Part shown: piece by piece, positions 25,609 to 32,261 of the stretch
Position numbering within the stretch: position 1 is the stretch's first letter
Layout of the letters: every line of letters starts with the position of its first letter
Origin: Fimousia sp045616445
GTDB taxonomy: Bacteria > Bacillota > Clostridia > Lachnospirales > Lachnospiraceae
NCBI GenBank assembly: GCA_045616445.1
Contig: JAZLGR010000026.1
Span: 144,485 to 208,484, forward strand
Length of the DNA: 64,000 bases
Direction: 5' to 3'
The notes under the pieces: model-generated
What the model saw: only the letters and a program-made list of their open reading frames with translations
What the model was told of the DNA's origin: nothing
Databases searched by the model: none
Made by a program: the position numbers and the translations under genes

Positions 25609-26424
25609 TTATACATTTTTAATAATTTGCAGATGATAATCCTCCACGCATTTTTCCAAAGCTTTCGTCACATCACTGAAGATCACGCCGCCAGCCGTTG
25701 CCTTGCTGCAATCCATCCACAGATTATGTCTTGGAGGACAGTCACAAAGTGCAATCTTCGCGCCCAGCATCTCGCCGAACTCCTGTGTAATCTCATACAT
25801 GGATTTGGTCGTCTCACTGCCAAAGTTATAGGAGCCGCCGGGCAGATTCATCACTGCAGGCATGGCTTCTGCCACCTCACGAAGGTAGGTGATACCACGA
25901 AACTGATTTTTGCTGAATGTCACAGTCTCCTTGTTCTCAATGGCTCTTAACATGTTGCCAATATAATTTGGTCTTGTACAGTTATAATCATACATCCACT
26001 CTGCACGGAGCATGACTGCATCCGGGCACAGATCCAGCACCCGCTGCTCCATCTCAATCTTGTGTTCTGCATATAGATTGGCACCTTTCACCTTCTCTTC
26101 AGTATAAGGTCCCTCCTCCACAAGTCCACTATATACCTGATCAGAACTGAAACAAATCAACTTCGCATGCTTTGAAGCCCGCGCCAGATAGACAGGCAGC
26201 AGAACATTTGCCTCGTAGGATGCCTCTGGATGATTCTGGCAGGTCGGAATATCAGAAATGGCCGCAGTGTGAATAATCACGTCCGCTTCACTCTCCTCCA
26301 CAATCCGTTTCACCTCATCCTCGCTCATATGGCGAAGGCTCGGAGCCGCCATCATCTCCGGAAATGTATTCTTAATTCGGCTGCCCACAAATCCACGGGC
26401 GCCGGTCAGTAAAATCTTCTTCAT
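25609..26424 (-). CDS. NAD-dependent sugar epimerase/reductase (RmlD-like SDR)
   Basis: 271 residues. Extended short-chain dehydrogenase with N-terminal GARGFVGSRI nucleotide loop, DVIIHTAAISD, and active-site YxxxK in YAEHKIEME. It resembles RmlD/dTDP-4-dehydrorhamnose reductase and related sugar-nucleotide enzymes. No rhamnose or polysaccharide genes are nearby. It begins 13 bases after the YdcF-like gene and is third in a YgjV-YdcF-SDR operon. Substrate unknown. Confidence 0.85.
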   Translation of the reverse strand: MKKILLTGARGFVGSRIKNTFPEMMAAPSLRHMSEDEVKRIVEESEADVIIHTAAISDIPTCQNHPEASYEANVLLPVYLARASKHAKLICFSSDQVYSGLVEEGPYTEEKVKGANLYAEHKIEMEQRVLDLCPDAVMLRAEWMYDYNCTRPNYIGNMLRAIENKETVTFSKNQFRGITYLREVAEAMPAVMNLPGGSYNFGSETTKSMYEITQEFGEMLGAKIALCDCPPRHNLWMDCSKATAGGVIFSDVTKALEKCVEDYHLQIIKNV

Positions 26425-26436
26425 AGATACCTCTTT

Positions 26437-27207
26437 CTATTTGTCCGCGAAGGCCGGATTGGCCACTCGCACGGTGTAATTGTCGGACAACTGGGTAAAT
26501 GCTTCTCTCACGTCTTCCGGAATATCGACATGGGCGATGAATCCCTGCCCCTTCGGCCCATAGCCATGTTCATCATCCGTCAGCCTTGGAATCTCGCCAA
26601 GGAGAAGTTCCACATACCGATCCATGTCCCACATGCCCCAAGGGGTGGTTTTGTAGGTCAGGTCATCTACCACCTCCACCTGATAGGCGGCGTAGTTGAT
26701 GATATTCATGTCTGGGCGATACTTCTTTAATGTTGCCTCCATGCGATGCTGCATGGTTCCATCCTGGGTGAGGATGATGTTGTTGCACTCGATTCCCTTT
26801 TGATTTAACAGATCCAACAGTAATGTGATGTTATTTCCACAATTGGTCGATTTCGTCTCTAAGTTATCCACAGTGTATCCATATCGATGGTTGATATAGT
26901 TTGCGAAAATCTCTGCTTCTGTGGATTCTTCCGTCACAATTTCCGGCACTTCGGCGTGCATCTTCTCTCGCAGAGTCTGGGTCGTGTGCCCTGCTCCACC
27001 AACAATCACATAGTGCTTGGCCACATCTTCTTCCATAGCATGGGCCAGGACGTCGCCTCCACACAGGATGCTGCCTCCGAAAAGTACCATCACATCTGCC
27101 TGCTGTATATGATATTTGTGTTGTAGTTCTTGTTTATTCAGCTTAGGGATATCTCTTTTGGCAAGGAATGCCCCCAGCTGGTTGATGTATGTTGCTATTG
27201 AATTCAT
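26437..27207 (-). CDS. YdcF-family (DUF218) protein
   Basis: 256 residues, close in size to Escherichia coli YdcF. The DUF218 core has ADVMVLFGGSILCGGDVLAHAM, HYVIVGGAGHTT, ESTEAEIFANY, CGNNITLLLDLL and IILTQDGTMQHRMEATLKKY. YdcF binds S-adenosylmethionine in vitro but has no known reaction. It overlaps or abuts the YgjV-like gene upstream, so the pair is translated together. No signal peptide. Confidence 0.88.
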   Translation of the reverse strand: MNSIATYINQLGAFLAKRDIPKLNKQELQHKYHIQQADVMVLFGGSILCGGDVLAHAMEEDVAKHYVIVGGAGHTTQTLREKMHAEVPEIVTEESTEAEIFANYINHRYGYTVDNLETKSTNCGNNITLLLDLLNQKGIECNNIILTQDGTMQHRMEATLKKYRPDMNIINYAAYQVEVVDDLTYKTTPWGMWDMDRYVELLLGEIPRLTDDEHGYGPKGQGFIAHVDIPEDVREAFTQLSDNYTVRVANPAFADK

Positions 27208-27208
27208 T

Positions 27209-27736
27209 CTAGTTCTCCACCTGATCTAAGTTCTTCCAGCCATATCGTATAATAGAAATAATCATGGATGCCTCGCTCACTACTTCATCTAGTATTCCTG
27301 CCCAGGATCCAACGATGATATCATAGATGATCCATAATGGCGAATTGATGAACATACCCGCAATTCGAATTTTCCTTGGATTATGGGTATAACCACCAAT
27401 GGTTGCTGCAATATTGGCTACCACCGGGAGTATGGAAATCCATCCTGCCCATGTAAAGTAAAGTGCTGCCATCTGCATAAGGCAAATGACCCCGCACATT
27501 TCTTTCTTCTTGGCAAACTCCCATCGGCTGCCAAGGCATAAAGAGCGAAATGTGTTAATGATATAACTCAGCCCTCCCGTAAATGCCCCAAGCATCACAA
27601 GATGGATAGTATAGAACAAATATGAGAAAAACTGCACTCGAAATAAGTTTTTGTTGTTGCGACACTGAAAGGACAGGAAAAATAGGGCTGTACCGATCAG
27701 GCCGATCAATTGGATGAGGATGTAGGTAAGGGTCAT
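27209..27736 (-). CDS. YgjV-family membrane protein
   Basis: 175 residues with about five to six hydrophobic spans, starting ILIQLIGLIGTALFFLSFQCRNNKNLF, which is typical of the YgjV (Imp-YgjV) family. The loop TIGGYTHNPRKIRIAGMFIN is also typical. Function is unknown. First gene of the operon with YdcF-like and SDR genes; the 3' end touches the next start. Confidence 0.88.
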   Translation of the reverse strand: MTLTYILIQLIGLIGTALFFLSFQCRNNKNLFRVQFFSYLFYTIHLVMLGAFTGGLSYIINTFRSLCLGSRWEFAKKKEMCGVICLMQMAALYFTWAGWISILPVVANIAATIGGYTHNPRKIRIAGMFINSPLWIIYDIIVGSWAGILDEVVSEASMIISIIRYGWKNLDQVEN

Positions 27737-27823
27737 AGGATTGTGCCTTCTTATCTAAATAATATATATGTATAATTACTTTTATTATTATACATCTCTA
27801 TATTAATTTTGGGCACAAAAATT

Positions 27824-27857
27824 AAAAAAGCACCTTCCTTCAATTAAGAAAAGTGCT
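27824..27857 (-). terminator. Terminator of peptide unit 1
   Basis: AAAGCACTTTTCTT pairs with AAGGAAGGTGCTTT around an ATTG-type loop, followed by TTTTTT on the minus strand. Nearly the same terminator follows units 2 and 3. Confidence 0.8.
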
Positions 27858-27874
27858 TTAGAGTTTCTTATTTA

Positions 27875-27979
27875 TTAGATGCAAGCTCCAGTTAGAACTG
27901 TTCCGCTGATGATGAAGCATGCTGTAAGTACTGTGTAAAGTGTTGCGTAAGATAATTTAAGTTCTGCTGTTTTTTTCAT
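27875..27979 (-). CDS. 34-residue hydrophobic peptide, copy 1
   Basis: ATG with GGAGAACAACATC upstream, 34 codons, TAA. The product begins MKKTAELKLSYATLYTVL and ends SGTVLTGACI: a short basic N-terminus, a hydrophobic span at about 11-31 and two cysteines (21 and 33). The copies at 28669 and 29567 encode the same amino acids; only three codons vary (Ser25, Leu29, Thr30), all synonymously, which points to selection on the peptide. It has its own promoter (28031-28086) and terminator. Family unknown; membrane-inserted or secreted signalling, toxic or regulatory peptide are possibilities. Confidence 0.78.
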   Translation of the reverse strand: MKKTAELKLSYATLYTVLTACFIISGTVLTGACI

Positions 27980-28030
27980 GATGTTGTTCTCCTTTTTTTG
28001 TTTTGCTCTGTTGTTGTTTTCTATGGTTTT

Positions 28031-28086
28031 ATAATAGCAAGCGTTTCTTTCTGTAAAACTCGAAGAACATTAAGTTAACCTTAAAG
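28031..28086 (-). promoter_or_regulatory. Peptide-unit promoter P1 with TTTAAG-type direct repeat
   Basis: Minus strand: TTTAAG-GTTAA-CTTAAT direct repeat (28068-28086), then 27 bp with conserved GTTTTNCNGAAAGA, then TTGCTATTAT with -10 TATTAT (28031-28036). The -35 place (GTTTTA) is poor, as in activator-dependent promoters. The repeat geometry (11-bp period) fits an OmpR-family response regulator and resembles the CiaR box TTTAAG-N5-TTTAAG. Confidence 0.68.
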
Positions 28087-28116
28087 CAATTATGGTTTTG
28101 CATTTTTCTATACTGT

Positions 28117-28481
28117 CCAATATCACTTTTTGAACAACGTCATCCAAACAGTGACTCCCAAAATTTGAATCATTCACATTCTTCTCATTTTTTAGACAAA
28201 AGAAACATCAAATTTTTTCGCAATATCACTTTCCGGCTAGAAAATCCAGGATGTGATAGCGAAAGGCTCCAAAAAGCGAGCTGGACTTGCTTTTTCACAG
28301 CTTTTCGCCGAGATTGAAGGGAATTGGGGCCGAAAGCGTATCACCTAAAGCAAGCCGGCAAGCTCATTGTGATACGCTTCAAAATTTCGATATCACCTAT
28401 TGGCTGCGAAAGGCTGTGATGTGATATTGCCCATTTTTTGGTAATCACTAAATGGGCAAAAGCTTGAGGATGTGTTATTGG
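28117..28481. repeat. Structured intergenic repeat, copy B
   Basis: About 365 bp bounded by CCAATATCAC and GTGTTATTGG (one mismatch from a perfect 10-bp terminal inverted repeat). Internal hairpins: 28224-28258 (TATCAC/GTGATA), 28259-28308 (GCGAAAGGCT/AGCTTTTCGC with inner AAAAAGC/GCTTTTT), 28336-28377 (GCGTATCAC/GTGATACGC), 28390-28427 (ATATCAC/GTGATAT), 28429-28457 (GCCCATTT/AAATGGGC). No coding capacity seen. It precedes promoter P1. Confidence 0.88.
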
Positions 28482-28529
28482 GTTTTATGAGAATGATATG
28501 TAACTTTCTGAGTACTTCCAGACACAATC

Positions 28530-28562
28530 AAAAAAGCACCTTTCTTCATTAAGAAAAGTGCC
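28530..28562 (-). terminator. Terminator of peptide unit 2
   Basis: GGCACTTTTCTT / AAGAAAGGTGC stem on the minus strand followed by TTTTTT; homologous to the terminators at 27824 and 29515. Confidence 0.8.
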
Positions 28563-28581
28563 TTTCTAGCTTCCATCTTTA

Positions 28582-28635
28582 TTAGATAAGTGCAAAAATT
28601 CTGATCTCATCGAATACATATACCATTTCATTCAT
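28582..28635 (-). CDS. 17-residue peptide gene
   Basis: A very short frame with a strong ribosome site (AGGAGGAGAAGAAA before ATG), product MNEMVYVFDEIRIFALI. It lies 33 bases after the 34-residue peptide copy 2 and just before the unit's terminator. The ribosome site is the main evidence; 17 codons is too short to judge by composition. It would be the third gene of the P2 transcript. Confidence 0.45.
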   Translation of the reverse strand: MNEMVYVFDEIRIFALI

Positions 28636-28668
28636 TTTCTTCTCCTCCTGTATTAGTTTTTTTATTTT

Positions 28669-28773
28669 TTAGATGCAAGCTCCTGTTAAAACTGTTCCGC
28701 TGATGATGAAGCATGCTGTAAGTACTGTGTAAAGTGTTGCGTAAGATAATTTAAGTTCTGCTGTTTTTTTCAT
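28669..28773 (-). CDS. 34-residue hydrophobic peptide, copy 2
   Basis: Encodes exactly the same 34 residues as copies 1 and 3, differing from copy 1 at two synonymous positions (Leu29 TTA, Thr30 ACA). GGAGAACCATAAC precedes the ATG. Unlike the other copies it is the middle gene of a three-peptide transcript, with the 39-residue peptide upstream and the 17-residue peptide downstream. Confidence 0.78.
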   Translation of the reverse strand: MKKTAELKLSYATLYTVLTACFIISGTVLTGACI

Positions 28774-28848
28774 GTTATGGTTCTCCTTTTTGTTTGCTAT
28801 TTTTGTTTTCTATTTTCTATTGTTGTTTTTGTTTTCTATGCTTCCTGA

Positions 28849-28968
28849 TTAGCAGTAACGGAATGTTAATGCGGACATTGCTAAGACGTTGTCGAATCCG
28901 TTATCTTTGTTGCTTGCTTCATTGTAGTTGCTGATGTAGTTCTTGATCTTGTTGAATAATGTTGTCAT
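28849..28968 (-). CDS. 39-residue peptide, polar with C-terminal cysteine
   Basis: ATG with GGAGATTACACC upstream, 39 codons, TAA. The product begins MTTLFNKIKNYISNYNEASN and ends NVLAMSALTFRYC. It is polar and Asn-rich, not a membrane span, and ends in Arg-Tyr-Cys. It is the first gene after promoter P2. A leader-plus-core peptide precursor is one possible reading, but there is no modifying enzyme beside it. Family not recognised. MTTLFN resembles the start MKNLFN of the 57-kb gene driven by a homologous promoter. Confidence 0.68.
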   Translation of the reverse strand: MTTLFNKIKNYISNYNEASNKDNGFDNVLAMSALTFRYC

Positions 28969-29018
28969 GGTGTAATCTCCTTTTCTTGTTTTGCTCTGTT
29001 GTTGTTTTCTATGGTTTT

Positions 29019-29074
29019 ATAATAGCAAGCGTTTCTTTCTACAAAACTCGAAGAACATTAAGTTAACCTTAAAG
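29019..29074 (-). promoter_or_regulatory. Peptide-unit promoter P2 with TTTAAG-type direct repeat
   Basis: Same layout as P1: direct repeat at 29056-29074, 27-bp conserved spacer, -10 TATTAT at 29019-29024. Differs from P1 at only a few bases. Drives the 39-, 34- and 17-residue peptide genes. Confidence 0.68.
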
Positions 29075-29105
29075 CGATTTATGAATTTACATTTTTCTAT
29101 ACTGT

Positions 29106-29469
29106 CCAATATCACTTTTTGAACAACGCCATCCAAACAGTGACTCCAAAATTTGAATCATTCACATTCTTTTCATTTTTTAGACAAAAGAAATATCAAA
29201 TTTTTTCGACATATCACATTCCGGCTAGAATATCGTGTATGTGACAGCGAAAGGCTCCAAATAGCGAGTCAGACTTGCTTTTTCACAGCTTTTCGCCGAC
29301 AATACCGGCCCATGCAGGCGAAAGCGTATCACTTAAAGCAAGCCGGCAAGCTCATTGTGATACGCTTCAAAATTTCGATATCACCTATTGGCTGCGAAAG
29401 GCTGTGATGTGATATTGCCTCTTTTTTGGTAATCACTTAATGAGCACACGCTTGAGGATGTGATATTGG
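29106..29469. repeat. Structured intergenic repeat, copy C
   Basis: About 364 bp, closest to copy B. The ends CCAATATCAC and GTGATATTGG are perfect 10-bp terminal inverted repeats. The internal GCGTATCAC/GTGATACGC hairpin and GCGAAAGGCT arm are intact. It precedes promoter P2. Confidence 0.88.
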
Positions 29470-29514
29470 GTTTTATAAAATGATATGTAACTTTCTGAGT
29501 ACTTCCAGACGCAA

Positions 29515-29551
29515 CAAAAAAGCACCTTCCTTCAATTAAGAAAAGTGCTTT
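29515..29551 (-). terminator. Terminator of peptide unit 3
   Basis: Same hairpin as at 27824 (GCACTTTTCTT / AAGGAAGGTGC on the minus strand) followed by TTTTTT. Confidence 0.8.
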
Positions 29552-29566
29552 AGAGTTTCTTATTTA

Positions 29567-29671
29567 TTAGATGCAAGCTCCAGTTAAAACTGTTCCACTG
29601 ATGATGAAGCATGCTGTAAGTACTGTGTAAAGTGTTGCGTAAGATAATTTAAGTTCTGCTGTTTTTTTCAT
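29567..29671 (-). CDS. 34-residue hydrophobic peptide, copy 3
   Basis: Third identical copy of the peptide; relative to copy 1 it differs only at Ser25 (AGT) and Leu29 (TTA), both silent. GGAGAACAACAAC precedes the ATG. Single-gene unit with promoter P3 and its own terminator. Confidence 0.78.
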   Translation of the reverse strand: MKKTAELKLSYATLYTVLTACFIISGTVLTGACI

Positions 29672-29722
29672 GTTGTTGTTCTCCTTCTCTTATTTTGCTC
29701 TGTTGTTGTTTTCTATGGTTTT

Positions 29723-29778
29723 ATAATAGCAAGCATTTCTTTCTACAAAACTCGAAGAACATTAAGTTAACCTTAAAG
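29723..29778 (-). promoter_or_regulatory. Peptide-unit promoter P3 with TTTAAG-type direct repeat
   Basis: Direct repeat at 29760-29778, conserved 27-bp spacer and -10 TATTAT at 29723-29728, as in P1 and P2. Confidence 0.68.
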
Positions 29779-29808
29779 CGATTATGGATTTGCATTTTTC
29801 TATACTGT

Positions 29809-29975
29809 CCAATATCACTTTTTGAACAACGCCATCCAAACAGTGACTGCCAAAATTTGAATCTTTCACATTCTTTTTATTTTTTAGACAAAAGAAATAT
29901 CATATTTTTTCGCAATATCACATTCCGGCTAGAATATCGTGTATGTGACAGCGAAAGGCTGTGATGTGATATTAC
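29809..29975. repeat. Structured intergenic repeat, copy D (internally deleted)
   Basis: Left end CCAATATCAC and the first ~140 bp match copies B and C. At GCGAAAGGCT the sequence jumps to what follows the second GCGAAAGGCT in the full copies, then ends near GTGATATTACC. The right ~40 bp including GTGATATTGG is missing. Confidence 0.8.
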
Positions 29976-30138
29976 CTCTTTTTTCACTACCACTATCTAT
30001 TCTTTTTTCATCAAAAAGTGGCATCCCTTGTGGCAAAACATCATCTTTCTCTCTTGAAAACCCCAGATATGATATCCGCGGCCTAGCCCCTCCCAGAACA
30101 GATCACCACCAACCCACCATTCATTCTCAAACTCACTA
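29976..30138. other. Intergenic stretch with no supported gene
   Basis: Between repeat copy D and the terminator of the next minus-strand gene. Two short frames exist on opposite strands but neither has a ribosome site, and their products look random. Nothing else seen. Confidence 0.5.
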
Positions 30139-30180
30139 AAAAAAGCCCTCTCCGGCGAACTCTTTCGCCAGAAAGGACTA
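30139..30180 (-). terminator. Terminator of the membrane-protein gene
   Basis: Minus-strand AGTCCTTTCTGGCGAA / TTCGCCGGAGAGGGCT stem with an AGAG loop, followed by seven T. Confidence 0.85.
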
Positions 30181-30270
30181 TTCTCATCATTCATTCATGA
30201 AATAATCAACATTTCTATTTCTAAAAATTCTACATATTCTAACCAGTCTATATATTCACCCTATTCCACT

Positions 30271-30945
30271 TCACATCAGCCCTAAGCCCATCACAATCAT
30301 CCACATATAGGCGCAGGTCTTTGGAATCATCAGCATGCCGATGGCAGGCTTTTTCTTGCTTAAAACTGTCACTGGAAAATAACAGCCAAAGGACAGGATG
30401 ATGGCATAAATCATGCGGTTCATATGCAGGTCTCCTGCATTGCCGGAGATAGCATATAAGATGATCACACCCAGGCCTGTTAAGGCGAACACGCCATTAC
30501 GAATCAGGGACAGCTTCATATTACCTTCATCCCCAAGCCAGTTGTTCTGTGGCAACAAACAAACAACGATACGAATGATGGCTGAAACCCAGATCAATGC
30601 TACCACAGCCATTGGTGGCTGAAGTTCCGGGAAGGTAGCCTTCCATATATAAAGTAACAGCACATAGAAGATGGTCATAGTAATAGAAGAAATCTGTAAT
30701 CCTCTTCCCATCTGTCTTTTTACTCTCTCATTCGGTCCCTTTAAGGCACGGATCACTCTTGGAACCAGATGGAATGCATCCCCGAAGCATAAGGTTAACG
30801 TCAGAATGCCATATAAGAGGAACAGTTCCCTTCCATGAGCCAAAACTAAAAATACAATTCCTGCAATCAGATCAAATCCCAGATAACCCACATCAAAGAT
30901 TGCTTCCATGAGATCCGGCATTCTTGGTTTATAATTCATACTCAT
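30271..30945 (-). CDS. Polytopic membrane protein of unknown function
   Basis: 224 residues with about seven hydrophobic spans and few charged loops (VPRVIRALKGPNERVKRQMGRG). I recognise no catalytic motif or named family. The ATG overlaps the stop of the LOG-family gene (ATGA), so it is translationally coupled to it; both follow a TetR regulator. Cytoplasmic-membrane location is clear, role is not. Confidence 0.8.
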   Translation of the reverse strand: MSMNYKPRMPDLMEAIFDVGYLGFDLIAGIVFLVLAHGRELFLLYGILTLTLCFGDAFHLVPRVIRALKGPNERVKRQMGRGLQISSITMTIFYVLLLYIWKATFPELQPPMAVVALIWVSAIIRIVVCLLPQNNWLGDEGNMKLSLIRNGVFALTGLGVIILYAISGNAGDLHMNRMIYAIILSFGCYFPVTVLSKKKPAIGMLMIPKTCAYMWMIVMGLGLM

Positions 30946-31472
30946 CCTATCAACTCCTTAATCTCGTCTAAATTCTTAGCAAAATGTACATTCCTCTGTC
31001 GTCTCTCGTCAGAAAGCTCCTTGTCGATCATCATCTGCATCAAATCTGCCAGCCCGTCATAATATCCATCCAAATTATAGAGGATGCACGGTGCATCGAT
31101 CATATCCAGTGCTGTTAAGGACATTACTTCAGAGATTTCCTCCAGAGTCCCCGTTCCGCCTGGGAATGCGACAAATGCATCTCCCAGCTCGATCATCTTT
31201 TTCTTTCTCGTTGGCATGTCTTCGGTGACGATCAGCTTCGTAATACCATCATGCTGCGCTTCCGCATCAACAAACATCTTCGGTTCAATACCGATTACTT
31301 CGCCTCCGGCATCCAATGCACTGCTTGCCAGCAGGCCCATCAGCCCGACTTTGGATCCGCCATAGATTAAGGTATGTCCGCTTGCGCCAATCCATGCACC
31401 AAGCTCCTTAACCTTTTCCTTCAAGGCAGGATCATTGCCAAAGCCTGCCCCCAGATATACTGTAATATTCAT
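30942..31472 (-). CDS. LOG-family phosphoribohydrolase (TIGR00730)
   Basis: 176 residues. Rossmann-like fold with YGGSKVGLMG and the signature FPGGTGTLEEISEVM that gives the PGGxGTxxE active site of cytokinin riboside 5'-monophosphate phosphoribohydrolases. Bacterial members hydrolyse the N-glycosidic bond of nucleoside 5'-monophosphates. The second ATG (31472) is chosen because GGAG is 9 bases before it; the first (31478) is too close. Middle gene of a TetR-LOG-membrane protein operon. Confidence 0.92.
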   Translation of the reverse strand: MNITVYLGAGFGNDPALKEKVKELGAWIGASGHTLIYGGSKVGLMGLLASSALDAGGEVIGIEPKMFVDAEAQHDGITKLIVTEDMPTRKKKMIELGDAFVAFPGGTGTLEEISEVMSLTALDMIDAPCILYNLDGYYDGLADLMQMMIDKELSDERRQRNVHFAKNLDEIKELIG

Positions 31473-31491
31473 ACTCATTTTCTCCTATATA

Positions 31492-32067
31492 TTATCCTAT
31501 GAATGTCTTCTTCGTTCCCTCGATCAACTTATGGATCAGATATGCGATGTGCTCCGGCGTATCCTGGTTCTCGCCAGCAAGCCAGGTCTTAATCAGCCCC
31601 GCGCAGCCTGTGATACAGAAGGAATAGATATAATTGATGTCCTCGATATTCTCCGGATACTTCTCATAGAAGCTCTCGATGGTTGCATTCTCTATAATCT
31701 TCTCAATCCCAATGACAAAGGCATAATCCCCATGAGGCCCCAGCAGCGCATTACAGATTTCCTTATTCTCATACAGAATGTGGAATATTCGGTCGATCAG
31801 CGGATAATTCTGATCTCCTTTCATCGGGTCAAATGGTACTTCCTCCATTGCCAGTGTAATCTCATCCACAATCTCCCGTTCGATATGCTCCAACAGATCA
31901 TAGATATCTTTATAATGAAGATAGAAGGTGGAGCGGTTGATATCCACATAATCCACCAGCTCGGACACGGTAATCTCCTGGATGTTCTTCTCCTCCAGCA
32001 GATGGGCCAGCCCCTTTCGAAGCATATCTCTGGTACGCTTCACTCTTCGATCCACTCTTTTTTTCAT
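31492..32067 (-). CDS. TetR/AcrR-family regulator
   Basis: 191 residues. N-terminal helix-turn-helix (ITVSELVDYVDINRSTFYLHYKDIYDLLEHIE), C-terminal all-helical ligand domain resembling the DhaS-type TetR_C_8 group. ATG at 32067 follows GAGGAG. It is divergent from the Pip/YhgE gene and cotranscribed with LOG and membrane-protein genes. Common arrangement: such regulators control the divergent YhgE-type transporter-like gene. Operator not firmly identified. Confidence 0.92.
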   Translation of the reverse strand: MKKRVDRRVKRTRDMLRKGLAHLLEEKNIQEITVSELVDYVDINRSTFYLHYKDIYDLLEHIEREIVDEITLAMEEVPFDPMKGDQNYPLIDRIFHILYENKEICNALLGPHGDYAFVIGIEKIIENATIESFYEKYPENIEDINYIYSFCITGCAGLIKTWLAGENQDTPEHIAYLIHKLIEGTKKTFIG

Positions 32068-32151
32068 GGTCAACTCCTCATTTCTATTTTCTTTTATCGA
32101 CAGATTCGCCTGAAGTGTCCATTACTCGACAAATACTCCCGACATTAACGG

Positions 32152-32180
32152 TTGTAACCATTTTTCACCATCAGTATAAT
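32152..32180 (+). promoter_or_regulatory. Promoter of the Pip/YhgE gene
   Basis: TTGTAA (32152-32157), 17-bp spacer, TATAAT (32175-32180). Downstream, AGTGTCTATAATTACAC and repeated CGACA/TGTCG motifs form imperfect dyads that could bind the divergent TetR protein. Confidence 0.55.
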
Positions 32181-32261
32181 ACAAATCGTAAAGAAAAACA
32201 ACACAGTGTCTATAATTACACACTATGTCGATAATAATTCATAGAAACGAGGTGTATCAAC

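Noticed and set aside
27875..29975. CRISPR array
   Set aside because: The repeats are about 364 bp with peptide genes between them, not 25-40 bp repeats with uniform spacers; no cas genes are present.
6747..29975. Insertion sequence
   Set aside because: The elements have terminal inverted repeats but no transposase gene, and I could not confirm target-site duplications; recorded as structured repeats.
29997..30194. 65-codon minus-strand frame
   Set aside because: No ribosome site, unusual Trp/Phe content, and it overlaps the terminator of the neighbouring gene.
31435..32148. 237-codon open frame on the plus strand
   Set aside because: Antisense to the TetR regulator and the end of the LOG gene; amino-acid make-up is that of a shadow frame.
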